From: Verrucomicrobiota bacterium
Lineage (GTDB): Bacteria; Verrucomicrobiota; Verrucomicrobiia; Opitutales; Opitutaceae
Length of the DNA stretch: 48,413 bases
Direction of reading: 5' to 3'
Assembly (NCBI GenBank): GCA_016235555.1
Contig: JACRKC010000064.1
Span: 1 to 48,413 of the forward strand
Shown: positions 25,561-35,800 of the stretch, in pieces
Position numbering within the stretch: the stretch's first letter is position 1
Layout of the letters: every line of letters begins with the position of its first letter
Made by a program: the position numbers and the translations under genes
The notes under the pieces: generated by a model
Database searches by the model: none
What the model was told of the DNA's origin: nothing
The model's input: only the letters and a program-made list of their open reading frames with translations

Positions 25561-25988
25561 GTGGGAGGCTGGAAGAGCGATCGTCGCGCCAGGATTGGCG
25601 CGGTTGGGTGTCGCCGACTAAGAACAGCTCACCCCGCCAAGACAAGCAGGGAGACGGCGTTTCGTCGTCGTCGCGTCTCAGTTTCTTGCCGACCGTGAGC
25701 GCGACGGAACGGCGGTTTTCAACCGCCGGGCTTGGGCGCTTGAAACGCGCCCTTTCGTCGGGGGCGTGGCTCAAACTGAGGTCAGCGATTTGTAGCGGCG
25801 GTCTATGACCGCCGAACGAATACCCTTGGCGCCACGCCGGCGGTCATAGACCGCCGCGACAGCCGAGGCGTGCGGAAACTGACTTCAGATTGAGTTGCGC
25901 CCCTTTTTGTCGGTCCCGGCCAAGTTCAGCGTTGTGTCTTCGCTCTCGTGCGGCGAAGGTTGCTCACCCCCATCTGGCTCCAGTCCTG
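25561..25988. repeat. 428-nt gap upstream of the SIR2-TIR module with a composite repeat
   Basis: No gene is seen. Positions 25680-25753 hold a GGCGGTTTTCAACCGCC repeat. Positions 25764-25902 hold a second element with terminal arms GGCTCAAACTGAGGTCA and TGACTTCAGATTGAGTTGC and a perfect inner 20-bp hairpin (25795-25814 with 25838-25857). The same two elements recur at 48167-48413. The last 85 nt before the SIR2-TIR start carry AGCGTTGT at 25928-25935, also present before copy B. Confidence 0.75.
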
Positions 25989-27398
25989 ATGTCCGTCTTG
26001 GCTGCCGATCCCCTCGCTGCTGCACCGCTCGCATCCTTTGATGATGATGCGTGGGAGGACTTGCTGAATTTCATCGAGGAGAAGCAGGTGATCCCGATCG
26101 TCGGGCCCGAGTTGGTCATGGTGCAGACCGACGCCGGTTCCGAAAACCTCTACGCCTGGCTCGCGCGAACGCTCGCCGCGCGTCTCGGTCTCGATCCGGC
26201 CCGGTTGCCCGCGCGACCCACGCTCGACGACGTCGTCACGCACCATCTCGCCAACCGCGGCCGCCGGGAGGATCTCTACACGCGCATCCGGACAATCATG
26301 CGCGAGACCACCTTCGCCCCGCCGCCGGCACTCGCGAAGCTGGCCGAGATCACCGACTTCGATCTCTTTGTCAGCACGAGTTTCGACACGCTGATGGAGG
26401 ACGCGATCAACGCCGTCCGTTTCGGCGGCGCGCGCAGCACCGAGGTCGCCGCCTACACGCCGAGCAAGCTCGTGGATCTCCCCACCGAGCGCGAACTGCT
26501 CCAGCGGCCCTTCGTCTATCACCTGCTCGGCCGCCTGAGCGCCGCGCCGACCTACGTCATTTCCGATGAGGACGTCTTGGAGTTTGTCTGTGCGCTGCAG
26601 AGCCGCCACTACGCGCCGGAAAAACTCTTCGGCGAACTCGAACACAACCACCTGCTCCTCCTCGGCGGCGGCTTTTCCGACTGGCTCACGCGGCTGTTCC
26701 TGCGGCTCGCCAAGCGCCGCCGCCTCTCCGAACCGCGTGATTTCGGCGAGGTGCTGGCCGATTCCCGCGCGCCGCGCGAGCCGGGCCTCGTGTTTTTCCT
26801 GCAACAGGTCAGCAGCCGCACGCGCCTCTTTGCCGAGGGCGCCGCACCGTTCGTCGACGAACTCCACCGTCGCTGGGTCGCGCGGCGCAAGCCGGCTCCG
26901 GCCACCGCGGCCGCCGTGATCGGCGCCGGCGCGCCCGTGCGCTTCGTCCCGCCGGAGCGCGACATGGCCGACCATGCCGTGTTCATCAGCTACGCGCGCG
27001 AGGACCTGGCGGCGGTGCAGCGGCTCAAGGCCGGGCTCGACGCCGCGGGCATCCCCGCGTGGTTCGACATGGACCGGCTCGAGAGCGGCGACGATTTTCT
27101 CCGCAAGATCCGCGGCAACATCGCGCGCTGCGGCTACTTCATCCCGGTCGTCTCCGCCAGCACGCAGCGCCGCGTCGAGGGCTGGTTCCGCCGCGAATGG
27201 AACTGGGCCGTCGATCGCACCGAAGCCATGGCCGCCGGCGCGCGTTTCATTTTGCCCGTGTGCATCGACGACACCCCGGAGAAAGGCGCGCTCGTGCCCG
27301 AGCAGTTTCTCAAGACGCATTGGACCCGCCTGCCCGGCGGCGAGATCCCGCCGGAAGCCGCCGCCCGCCTGAAAGACCTGCTCGCGCCGCGGGCGTGA
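25989..27398 (+). CDS. SIR2-like-TIR effector protein, copy A
   Basis: The protein has 469 residues. ATG 25989 is chosen because copy B starts with the same MSVLAADPL. Residues about 20-300 resemble a SIR2_2-type Rossmann domain: VIPIVGPEL (34-42), STSFDTLMED (129-138, in place of TTNYDxLLE), YHLLGRL (177-183, in place of xLHGxL), LLGGGFSDWLTRLFLR (224-239). The usual catalytic Asn and His are Ser131 and Leu180, so the SIR2 part is probably inactive. Residues 329-450 are a TIR domain: VFISYAREDL, GIPAWFD, and GWFRREW with Glu403 where TIR NADases have their catalytic Glu. NAD-cleaving effector activity is therefore plausible (inference). Its stop is 30 nt before the nSTAND gene. Confidence 0.82.
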   Translation: MSVLAADPLAAAPLASFDDDAWEDLLNFIEEKQVIPIVGPELVMVQTDAGSENLYAWLARTLAARLGLDPARLPARPTLDDVVTHHLANRGRREDLYTRIRTIMRETTFAPPPALAKLAEITDFDLFVSTSFDTLMEDAINAVRFGGARSTEVAAYTPSKLVDLPTERELLQRPFVYHLLGRLSAAPTYVISDEDVLEFVCALQSRHYAPEKLFGELEHNHLLLLGGGFSDWLTRLFLRLAKRRRLSEPRDFGEVLADSRAPREPGLVFFLQQVSSRTRLFAEGAAPFVDELHRRWVARRKPAPATAAAVIGAGAPVRFVPPERDMADHAVFISYAREDLAAVQRLKAGLDAAGIPAWFDMDRLESGDDFLRKIRGNIARCGYFIPVVSASTQRRVEGWFRREWNWAVDRTEAMAAGARFILPVCIDDTPEKGALVPEQFLKTHWTRLPGGEIPPEAAARLKDLLAPRA

Positions 27399-27428
27399 GC
27401 GCCGCAATGGACTAACCCCGGTCCCCGC

Positions 27429-30400
27429 ATGAGCTCATCCTCCGATACCCGGCATCCGGCCCTCGACGTGGAGAATCCGTGGCCGGGGCTGGCCACCTTC
27501 ACCGAGGATCAGGCGGCGCTCTTCCACGGTCGTGACGCCGAGATTCGCGAACTCTCGCGCCGCGGCGAGCGCAATGCCCTCACCGTGCTCTTCGGCCAGT
27601 CGGGTCTCGGCAAATCGTCGCTCCTCCAGGCGGGCGTTTTCCCGCGCCTGCGGGCCGCCGGCTTTTGCCCCGTCTACCTCCGCCTCGATCACGGCCCCGG
27701 CGCGCCGACGCCCGGCGAACAGGTGAAGTCGATGGTCGCGGCCGAGACTGCGCGCCACGGCACGTGGACCAAGGCCGGCGCCGCCCAGCCGGGCGAGTCG
27801 CTCTGGGAATTTTTCCACCACCGCGACGACCGCCTCGTCGGCGGGACCGGCCGCACCATCGTGCCCGTGCTCGTGTTCGACCAATTCGAGGAACTCTTCA
27901 CCCTCGGTGCCGGGGCGGGCGGCGGCGCGGAGCGGACGCGCGCCGTCGCGTTCATGAGCGAACTCGCCGAGCTGGTCGAAAACCGCCCCTCGGAGAAACT
28001 CGTGGCGCGGCTTGAGGAATCGTCCGCGGAGATGGACGCGTTTGACTTCGGCCGCACCGACTACCGCGTCGTCATCACGCTGCGCGAGGACTACCTGCCC
28101 CACCTCGAGAGCCTGAAGACGATCATGCCAGCGCTGATGGAAAACCGGATGCGCCTCGCGCGCATGACGGGCACGCAGGCCCTCGAGGCCGTCGCGAAAC
28201 CTGGAGGCTCGCTCGTCACCGCCGAGGTCGCCCGCGCCATCGTCGAATTCGTCGCCGGCGCCCGCGGCGGCTCGGTGGAGCGTCTGGCCGAGCTCGATGT
28301 CGAACCGCCGCTCCTCTCCGTCATCTGCCGCGAGCTCAACGAGCGCCGCCGCGCCGCCGGCCAGGCGCAAATCACCGCCGACCTCGTCACCGGCAACCGC
28401 CGCGAAATCCTCACCGATTTCTACGAACGCAGCATGTCCGACCTGCCGGCGCCGATGCGCACCTTCGTCGAGGATCACCTGCTCACGAAGTCCGGCTTCC
28501 GCGACAACCTCTCGCTCGAGTCCGCGCTCGATTTCCCCGGCGTCACGCGCCCGCTCATCGACACGCTCGTCAACCGCCGCCTGCTCCGCACCGAAGACCG
28601 CCTCGGCGTCGAGCGCGTGGAGCTGACGCACGACGTGCTCGCCGAGGTCATCCGCGCGAGTCGCGATGAGCGGCAGCAGCGCGACGCACTGCAGACTGAG
28701 GAGCGCCGGCGCCGTGAGGCCGAGGAGGCGCTCGCGCGAGCTGAGGCGGAAAAGTCGGCTGCCCGTCGCAGCCTTTGGCGCACCCGGATGATGCTCGCCG
28801 CCTGCGCGGTGCTGGCCTTGGCGGCCGGATTCGCGTTGTGGGAGACGCGACGCGCACGGGCGCGGGCGGAACGGCTCGCCACAATCGCGGAGGAGTCGCG
28901 GGTCGTCGCCGTCGCCGCGCAGGCGGTTACCGCGCACGCGCGTGAACAGGCCGAGAGCGTGCTCGGTTTCAGCCTGACCGATCTGCGGGAGCAACTCGAA
29001 GACTACGGCCACCTGCCCCTCATGTGGCAGGTCGCGGAGCAGGCGGTCGCCTACTACGAAGGTCTGCCCCAGGGACTGGATTCGCCCAATCTCCGCGCCG
29101 GCCACGCCCGGGCCCTGGCAGTGATGGCTTCCATTCTATCCTGGCAGGGCGAATTTGAACGGAGCCGGGTGCCGCAGGAAAAGGCATTTGCAATTTTCGA
29201 AGGCTTGGACCGCACCGGCGCCCTCACACCGGTGATGCGAGTCGACTACGGTTATGCGCTGACCAGTGCGGTTGGCACAATGACCAATCAGCGGCTCTAC
29301 CTCGAGGCGGTGCCCTATGCCGAGCGCGCGGAAACAGTTCTGCAACCGGCGCTGGCGGACCCGCAACAGGGCGGACTCGCGCAGCGGCAATTGGCGTGGA
29401 CACTCTTTAGCCACGGGTGGGCGCTGGCCCGTGGAGCGGGCAGAGCGACGCAAGCCGTGCCTTTCCTGGAGCAGGCGATGGCCAACGCCAGGGAAGCGGA
29501 TGGAAAGGCGCCGTTGCCGCGGCTGCCCGGGCTGCAGGCGGCAAGCATGGGCTGGATGCTCAGCGAGACACTTTGGAATTCCGGTCGGAGCAACGAATCC
29601 CGGGAGATCAACAACCGAGCGCGCCTCGAATTACGCGCGATGTTGAAGCAAGAGCCCTTCTTGTTCGTCGCAAAGGATGCGCTTGCTCTGTGCAACTACA
29701 TGGTCGTCACCCAATCCTCGGCTGACTGGGACTACCCCAGATGCGAGGAGGCGCTCGATGAGGAACAGCGGCTATATCTGGAGCTGCTCAAATATGACCC
29801 CAAGAATGTCGCCCGGCGGGGTGTCTATGGCGTCACTTGGACCGCTTGGCGCCGAAGCATGGCCCTGCGGAACCGCGATTACGCCGAGGCGGAGAAAAAC
29901 ATTCTCACCGGTCTGCCGTATCTCGCCGAAGAACCCACCAACGATCGCAATTTCGCGCGGGCCAGGACCGCGATGACTCATTTGGCGCAGATCTACGCGA
30001 CGACCGGGCGGGATGCCGAGGCGGACGAGGCCCTGGCCAAGGCGGAAAAATTCAGTGAGCTCGCCGACCAGAAGCGGTCCACGGACACCACAGCCTATGC
30101 CCTCAGCAACGCAGGCCGGACGGGGATGAGGCGCTCGGTCGAAATCGAACGGCTCAATTGGTCGCTCGTGCGGAAGATCGCGGAGGAAACGCTGGCGAAA
30201 CTGGCTGTTCTCACCTCCCTCACGCCGGCCGACTACCAAAGCAGGGGGGGGATGGAGAACGATCTGTGTCTGGATCTCGCTTGGGCTGCCTTCCATCAGG
30301 GTGATTACGCGACCGCCCGCCGCACCATCGTCCGCGCCACGAATGTTCCGGCGAATATCACGCCACCCAACGCGTCGGCTACGATGCAGAGCCGCTTCGG

Positions 30401-31280
30401 GGTCTCGGGAAACCAGCTTTTCAAATGCCAGGTCTTCCACCGCGCCGGCGAAGCCGACGCCGCCCGCAAGCGGCTCGCCGCGCTCTGGCCCGAGATGGAA
30501 GCCGTATTCGCCCGGGCGCCCGATGCGATCAATAATCAGCTCCGATTCGCGTGGGCGCTCTGGATTAGGTCAGAGATTGAGGCCGGCGCCGATGCCACCG
30601 CCCGCCGCGCGCTGCTCGAACGGGCGGCCGGTTACCTCCGCCCGGCGGCTGCCGCGGGCAAACTGAGCCGATGGGAACGTGAAGTGCTCCTTCCGGAGGT
30701 CGAGGCCGGACTGGCGGGTAAACCGGCGTTCGTGCCCGCGGGTCGGCTGGTGGAGGACGATTTTGCCGCACTGAGGGAGCGGGCCGACGCCTTGCGGGAT
30801 GCGGGCAATTACATTGCAGCCGAGCCCATCGAACGGCAGGTCCTGGCGTTGGTGATTCAGGAGCAGGGCGAACAAAGCAGACAGGTCCCGGGCCGCCAGG
30901 TCGTGCTGGCGGAAATCTTGCTGAAGCTCGGAAAAGTGGAGGAGGCGGAGGCGTTGGCGCGAACCGCGCTGGCGGCCCGCGAGAAAAATTCCCTGCCGGG
31001 CGACGAGGCGATCGCATTTTCCCAACACAATCTCGGTTTGGTGCTGGTGGCCCAAAAGCGCTATGCCGAGGCCGAGCCGTTGCTGATCGCTGCCGGGGAG
31101 CGCATGCGCCTGCAGAGCACACGAGCGAGCCTGCGGGCGGGTCAGAAGAAACTTCTGGCCGAAGCCGCCGCCTCGCTCGTCGAACTCTACCAAGCCACCG
31201 GCCGGCCCGCCAAGGCGGAAGAATGGAAAAAGATCCTCGCCACGATTCCCGACTACGCGGCCCCGCCGCCCGCGCGGTAG
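27429..31280 (+). CDS. nSTAND1-type ATPase with one TM segment and TPR-like sensor, copy A
   Basis: The protein has 1283 residues. The N-terminus reads ENPWPGLATFTEDQAALFHG RDAEI, the nSTAND1 entry motif. Walker A is GQSGLGKSS (56-64) and Walker B is VLVFDQFEELF with DQFEE at 151-155. Further STAND features are VVITLREDYLPHLE and the winged-helix end VELTHDVLAEVI. A charged coiled coil (about 414-450) leads to one membrane segment (about 454-471, MMLAACAVLALAAGFALW). The remaining 800 residues are helical, TPR-like repeats (NLGLVLVAQKRYAEAEPLL near the end). The likely role is an ATP-driven switch that senses a trigger through the TPRs and activates the partner TIR protein (inference). The ATPase part nearly matches copy B up to RASRD (residue 413), then similarity stops. 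Confidence 0.85.
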   Translation: MSSSSDTRHPALDVENPWPGLATFTEDQAALFHGRDAEIRELSRRGERNALTVLFGQSGLGKSSLLQAGVFPRLRAAGFCPVYLRLDHGPGAPTPGEQVKSMVAAETARHGTWTKAGAAQPGESLWEFFHHRDDRLVGGTGRTIVPVLVFDQFEELFTLGAGAGGGAERTRAVAFMSELAELVENRPSEKLVARLEESSAEMDAFDFGRTDYRVVITLREDYLPHLESLKTIMPALMENRMRLARMTGTQALEAVAKPGGSLVTAEVARAIVEFVAGARGGSVERLAELDVEPPLLSVICRELNERRRAAGQAQITADLVTGNRREILTDFYERSMSDLPAPMRTFVEDHLLTKSGFRDNLSLESALDFPGVTRPLIDTLVNRRLLRTEDRLGVERVELTHDVLAEVIRASRDERQQRDALQTEERRRREAEEALARAEAEKSAARRSLWRTRMMLAACAVLALAAGFALWETRRARARAERLATIAEESRVVAVAAQAVTAHAREQAESVLGFSLTDLREQLEDYGHLPLMWQVAEQAVAYYEGLPQGLDSPNLRAGHARALAVMASILSWQGEFERSRVPQEKAFAIFEGLDRTGALTPVMRVDYGYALTSAVGTMTNQRLYLEAVPYAERAETVLQPALADPQQGGLAQRQLAWTLFSHGWALARGAGRATQAVPFLEQAMANAREADGKAPLPRLPGLQAASMGWMLSETLWNSGRSNESREINNRARLELRAMLKQEPFLFVAKDALALCNYMVVTQSSADWDYPRCEEALDEEQRLYLELLKYDPKNVARRGVYGVTWTAWRRSMALRNRDYAEAEKNILTGLPYLAEEPTNDRNFARARTAMTHLAQIYATTGRDAEADEALAKAEKFSELADQKRSTDTTAYALSNAGRTGMRRSVEIERLNWSLVRKIAEETLAKLAVLTSLTPADYQSRGGMENDLCLDLAWAAFHQGDYATARRTIVRATNVPANITPPNASATMQSRFGVSGNQLFKCQVFHRAGEADAARKRLAALWPEMEAVFARAPDAINNQLRFAWALWIRSEIEAGADATARRALLERAAGYLRPAAAAGKLSRWEREVLLPEVEAGLAGKPAFVPAGRLVEDDFAALRERADALRDAGNYIAAEPIERQVLALVIQEQGEQSRQVPGRQVVLAEILLKLGKVEEAEALARTALAAREKNSLPGDEAIAFSQHNLGLVLVAQKRYAEAEPLLIAAGERMRLQSTRASLRAGQKKLLAEAAASLVELYQATGRPAKAEEWKKILATIPDYAAPPPAR

Positions 31281-31375
31281 GCGGATGGGCTTTCGTCGTC
31301 GTCGTCGAACTTAAGCGTTGTCGGTTGGATTTTCCGGGTTGAACGTTCCCCGGTCCCGCTTGGTTCCCCCTCCCG
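31281..31375 (+). promoter_or_regulatory. 95-nt gap between module A and module B, with shared AGCGTTGT
   Basis: The octamer AGCGTTGT at 31314-31321 matches 25928-25935 before copy A, both about 53-55 nt before the start codon. No -10/-35 pair or Shine-Dalgarno sequence is clear. It may be a promoter-proximal element kept in the duplication, or a remnant of the AGCGTT-type repeat at 32800-32885. Confidence 0.35.
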
Positions 31376-32785
31376 ATGTCCGTCCTCGCCGCCGATCCGC
31401 TTCCTGCTGCGCCCGTCGCGTCCTTTGATGACGATGCGTGGGAGGACCTGCTGAACTTCGTCGAGGAGCGGCGCGTCATCCCGATCGTCGGGCCCGAGCT
31501 CGTCACCGTTCAGGCCGAACACGGCACGGAGAATCTCTACGCGTGGCTCGCCCGCACGCTCGCCGCCCGTCTCGGACAACCGGTGCCCGCTGGGCTGCCC
31601 GCCCCCACGCTCAACGACGTGATCGTGCGCCACCTCGCCGCCCGCGGCCGGCGCGAGGATCTCTATGCGCGGGTGCGCACCATCCTGCGCGAAGCGAACT
31701 TCGCTCCCTCGCCCGCGCTCGTGAAGCTCGCCGAAATCACCGACTTCGATCTCTTTGTCAGCACCAGCTTCGATACGCTGATGGAGGACGCACTCAACCA
31801 GGTGCGCTTCGCCGGAGCGCGCACCACCGAGGTGCTGGCCTACACGCCGAACAAGCTCACCGATCTCGCCGTCGAACGCTCCGCTCTCACCCGGCCGCTG
31901 GTGTTCCAACTGCTCGGCCGCCTCTCCGCCACGCCGAGCTATGCAATTTCCGACGAGGACGTGCTCGAATTCGTCTGCGCGCTGCAGACGCGGCACCACG
32001 GCCCCGAAAAACTCCTCAGCGAACTAGAGCACAACCACCTGCTCCTGCTCGGCGGCGATTTTTCCGACTGGATGACGCGGCTCTTCCTGCGCCTCGCGAA
32101 ACGCCGGCGCCTTTCCGAACCGCGCGACGTGGGCGAGACTGTGGCCGACCTCGGTGCGAGCCGGGAGCCGGGCCTGGTGTTTTTCCTCCAACACGTGAGC
32201 AGCAGCACGCGGTTGTTTGCCGGCGGCGCGATCGCCTTCGTGGACGAGTTGCACCGCCGCTGGAGCGCGCGGCGCGGCGGCCCGGCGAAGGCGGGCGCGG
32301 GTGGCGGCGCGGCCGGGTCCGTGCGGTTCCTGCCGCCCGAGCGCGAAATGTCGGACGGCGCCGTGTTCATCAGCTACGCGCGCGAGGACCTCGCCGCGGT
32401 GCAGCAACTGAAGGCCGGGCTCGACGCCGCGGGCATCCCCGCGTGGTTCGACATGGAGCGCCTCGAAGGCGGCGACGATTTCGCGCACCGCATCCGCAGC
32501 AACATCGCGCGCTGCGGCTTTTTCCTCCCGGTGATTTCCGCCAACACGCAACGCCGCGTCGAGGGCTGGTTCCGCCGCGAATGGAGTTGGGCTGTCGACC
32601 GCACCGAGGCGATGGCCGACGGCGCGCGTTTCATTCTGCCCGTGTGCGTCGACGACACCGACGCCGGCGCCGCCCTCGTGCCGGCGAAGATCAAGGCGCT
32701 GCACTTCACGCGCCTGCCGGCCGGCGAGATGACGACTGAGTTCACGAACCGCCTGCGCGAGCTGACCGGAGGGAAACGCGGGTAG
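31376..32785 (+). CDS. SIR2-like-TIR effector protein, copy B
   Basis: The protein has 469 residues, the same length as copy A. In a 100-residue TIR stretch (from the residue before VFISYARED to CxDD) I count 85 identities between the copies. SIR2-like landmarks are VIPIVGPEL, STSFDTLMED, FQLLGRL and LLGGDFSDWMTRLFLR; the His seen in copy A YHLLG is Gln here, and the usual Asn/His positions are again Ser and Leu. The TIR Glu is at 402 (FRREW). A Gly/Ala-rich linker (about 301-315) is the most variable part. It is followed after 44 nt by the WD40-type nSTAND gene. Function inferred as for copy A. Confidence 0.82.
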   Translation: MSVLAADPLPAAPVASFDDDAWEDLLNFVEERRVIPIVGPELVTVQAEHGTENLYAWLARTLAARLGQPVPAGLPAPTLNDVIVRHLAARGRREDLYARVRTILREANFAPSPALVKLAEITDFDLFVSTSFDTLMEDALNQVRFAGARTTEVLAYTPNKLTDLAVERSALTRPLVFQLLGRLSATPSYAISDEDVLEFVCALQTRHHGPEKLLSELEHNHLLLLGGDFSDWMTRLFLRLAKRRRLSEPRDVGETVADLGASREPGLVFFLQHVSSSTRLFAGGAIAFVDELHRRWSARRGGPAKAGAGGGAAGSVRFLPPEREMSDGAVFISYAREDLAAVQQLKAGLDAAGIPAWFDMERLEGGDDFAHRIRSNIARCGFFLPVISANTQRRVEGWFRREWSWAVDRTEAMADGARFILPVCVDDTDAGAALVPAKIKALHFTRLPAGEMTTEFTNRLRELTGGKRG

Positions 32786-32799
32786 GCGCGCAACGCGCC

Positions 32800-32885
32800 G
32801 AACGCTCAACATTCAACGCTTAACTCTCAATGAATGAGTCCGACCACTTGAGCGTTAAACGTTTAGCGTTGAACGTTGAGCGTTC
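32800..32885. repeat. AACGCT/AGCGTT inverted repeat spanning the start of nSTAND copy B
   Basis: The left arm (32800-32830) contains GAACGCTCAAC and TTCAACGCTTAA; the right arm (32848-32885) contains TTTAGCGTTGAAC and GTTGAGCGTTC. The ATG at 32830 is at the edge of the loop and the right arm is translated as LSVKRLALNVERSA. Confidence 0.8.
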
Positions 32886-35800
32886 CGCGTCGGCTGCCGA
32901 CGCGGATGGCCCCTGGCCGGGCCTCGCGCCGTTCACCGAGGCGCAGAGCGCGCAGTTCTTCGGTCGCGATGCGGAGATCAAAACCCTCTCGCGTCGCGTG
33001 CAGGGCGATCCGCTCACGGTGCTCTTCGGGCAGTCGGGCCTCGGCAAATCTTCGCTGCTCCAGGCCGGCGTGTTTCCGCGGCTGCGCAGCGCCGACTTCT
33101 GCCCGATCTACCTCCGCCTCGATCACGCGCCGGGCGCGCCGGCGCTCAGCGAGCAGGTGAAACAAACCGTCTGCGCCGAAACGGCGCGCGCCGGCTCGTG
33201 GACGAAAGGCGATTTCGCGAAGCCCGGCGAATCGCTCTGGGAATTTTTCCATCACCGCGACAACCGCCTCGTTTCGCCCGGCGGCATCGCGCTCTCGCCG
33301 GTGCTCGTCTTCGATCAATTCGAAGAATTGTTCACGCTCGGCGGCGCCGCCCATTCGGCGGGTTCGACAGGCTCACCGCAGGCCGGCTCAGGGTCTCAAG
33401 GGAACGGCGAGACGGCCCGCCAGCGCGCGGTCGCGTTCATGACGGAGCTGGCCGAGCTCGTCGAAAACCGCCCGCCCGAAGCGCTCGTCGCCCGCGTCGA
33501 GCAATCGCCCGCGGAGCTGGACGCGCTCGACTTCGGCGCCACCGACTACCGCGTGGTCATCACGCTGCGCGAGGACTACCTGCCGCACCTCGAGAGCCTC
33601 AAGACGATCATGCCCGCGCTCATGGACAACCGCATGCGCCTCTCCCGCATGAACGGCGTCCAGGCCCTCGAAGCCGTCGTGAAACCCGGCGCCGGCCTCG
33701 TGACCGACGAGGTCGCCCGCGCGATCGTCGAATTCGTCGCCGGCGCGCGCGGCGGCTCCACCGAGCGGTTGGCCGAACTCGACGTCGAGCCGCCGCTGCT
33801 CTCCATCATTTGCCGCGAGCTCAACGAACGCCGGCGCGCCGCGGGCGCCGCGCAAATCACCGCCGACCTCGTCACCGGCAACCGCCGCGAGATCCTCACC
33901 GATTTCTACGAGCGCAGCGTCGCCGACCTGCCGGAGGCGATGCGCACCTTCGTCGAGGATCACCTGCTCACGAAGTCCGGTTTCCGCGACAACCTCTCGC
34001 TCGAGTCCGCGCTCGATTTCCCCGGTGTCACGCGCCCGCTGATCGACACCCTCGTCAACCGCCGCCTGTTGCGCATCGAAGACCGCCTCGGTGTCGAGCG
34101 CGTGGAGCTGACGCACGACGTGTTGGCGGAAGTGATTCGCGCGAGTCGCGACACGCACCATCAGAAGCTGGAAGTGGCGCAGGCCCGTGAGCGCGAACGC
34201 ATCACACGCCGCCGCATGTGGCTCGCGCGCACGATCGCCGCCGCGCTGCTCGTCGGCCTCACCGGCGTGAGTTGGATTGCGTGGCGGGCCGTTCACGCGG
34301 AGCGCGAGCAAACTCGCCTGCGCGCGGATGCCGATGTTGCGCGCGCTCGCGAAACGAAGTTGCGCGTCGAGGCCGAAGCCCAAGAGCGCGCCGCGCAACG
34401 CATCGCTTACGCCTCCGACATGAACGCCGTGCAGAGCGCGCTAGCCATCGACAATCTCGGCCGCGCCCGTGACCTGCTGAACCGCCACCGCCCCGCGCCG
34501 GGCGAGGTGGACTTGCGCGGCTGGGAATGGCGCTACCTCTGGCAATTCTGCCAGAGCGACGCGACGACGATCTTGAAGCCGGCGAACGACAACTCCGCGC
34601 TGTCCGTTGCCGCGTCCGCTGACGCAACCTGGGTGGCGGTAGGAAGCCGTGCTGGCGACGTGAGGATCTACAATCGGCAGACGAAGGAGGAAATCCGCGT
34701 GCCGGCCGGAGACCGTTCTGTTCGCGTGGCATTTTCGCCGCGGGCGCCCCTTCTCGCGATTGCGACCGGCGACCGCTCCGTCCGGCGGACGGCGGTCGTC
34801 GCCGGAGATGCCCTTCCCACAAATCGCGTGCTTTTTTGGGACGCCAATACCCGGCAAGTGATCCGTGAGCTGGAAATCCCAGGCGTTGCCAACGGGTTGC
34901 TTTTTTCGGACGACGGCCAGACGTTGGTGATCAGCAGCGGGCGATCCACCAACAATATCAGTCGTGACGTCACTGAGGTTTCCGTCTGGCGCGTGCTCGA
35001 TGGCTCCAAGGTAGCCGCTTGGACCGCCGGGCTCACGTCAGTCCAGGTCGCTTATTCGTGGTTTGCCGCAACGCGCGACGCCTCCGCCGCGGCGGTGGTA
35101 ACGGCGCTCAACACGGTCGCGGTGATCGATCTCAAGACCGGACGCGAGCGGTGGAACACGGTGGCCACCGATGATACGCTCCTGTGCATGGCCTTCTCGC
35201 CCGACGGGCGCATCCTCGCCACTGGGGCCGGCTACGTGGACAGCACCATTCGCCTGTGGGATGCGGCGACAGGGAAGCCGTTGGGACGGCTGGAAGGACA
35301 GCGTGGATTTACCACGAGCATCGCGTTTCTAGCCGACGGCAAGCGCTTGGTTTCCGGCAGCGGCGACCAAACCCTTCGTTTGTGGGATCTCGGATCGCGC
35401 ACGCCCATCCGCACGTTTCGTGGCCACAAGACCGAAGTGCATGCGCTCGCGCTGGCCCCGGATCAGCGGACGCTCGTCAGCGGCTGCAAGGACGGTTCCG
35501 CCATGGTCTGGGATTTGGAGGCAGAGCGAGGAGCCTCCTCGTCGGGCAGCCTCGCCAAGGGACGCGTTGCCTGGGAGTTTGCGGACGCCGGTGCTTCTCT
35601 CATCACCCTGGGGGCTGACGGACGTGTGGCACGCTGGCGCGGCCGGACGTTTCAGGAGGAAAGCAAGCTCCTCGAAATCGGGGCAGTTCAAATCGGGTCA
35701 GTTCTTGCAGCCCGAAGCGGTCTTCGCGCGGTCATGGATGCGAAACGCCCGTTGCTGGCAGCCGTCACCGAGGCCGGCAAGTTGCAGGTATGGGACTGGG

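Noticed and set aside
25989-32785. The duplicated SIR2-TIR/nSTAND pair as an assembly artefact
   Set aside because: The copies differ at many residues (15 of 100 in the TIR stretch) and carry unrelated sensors, so they are genuine paralogues.
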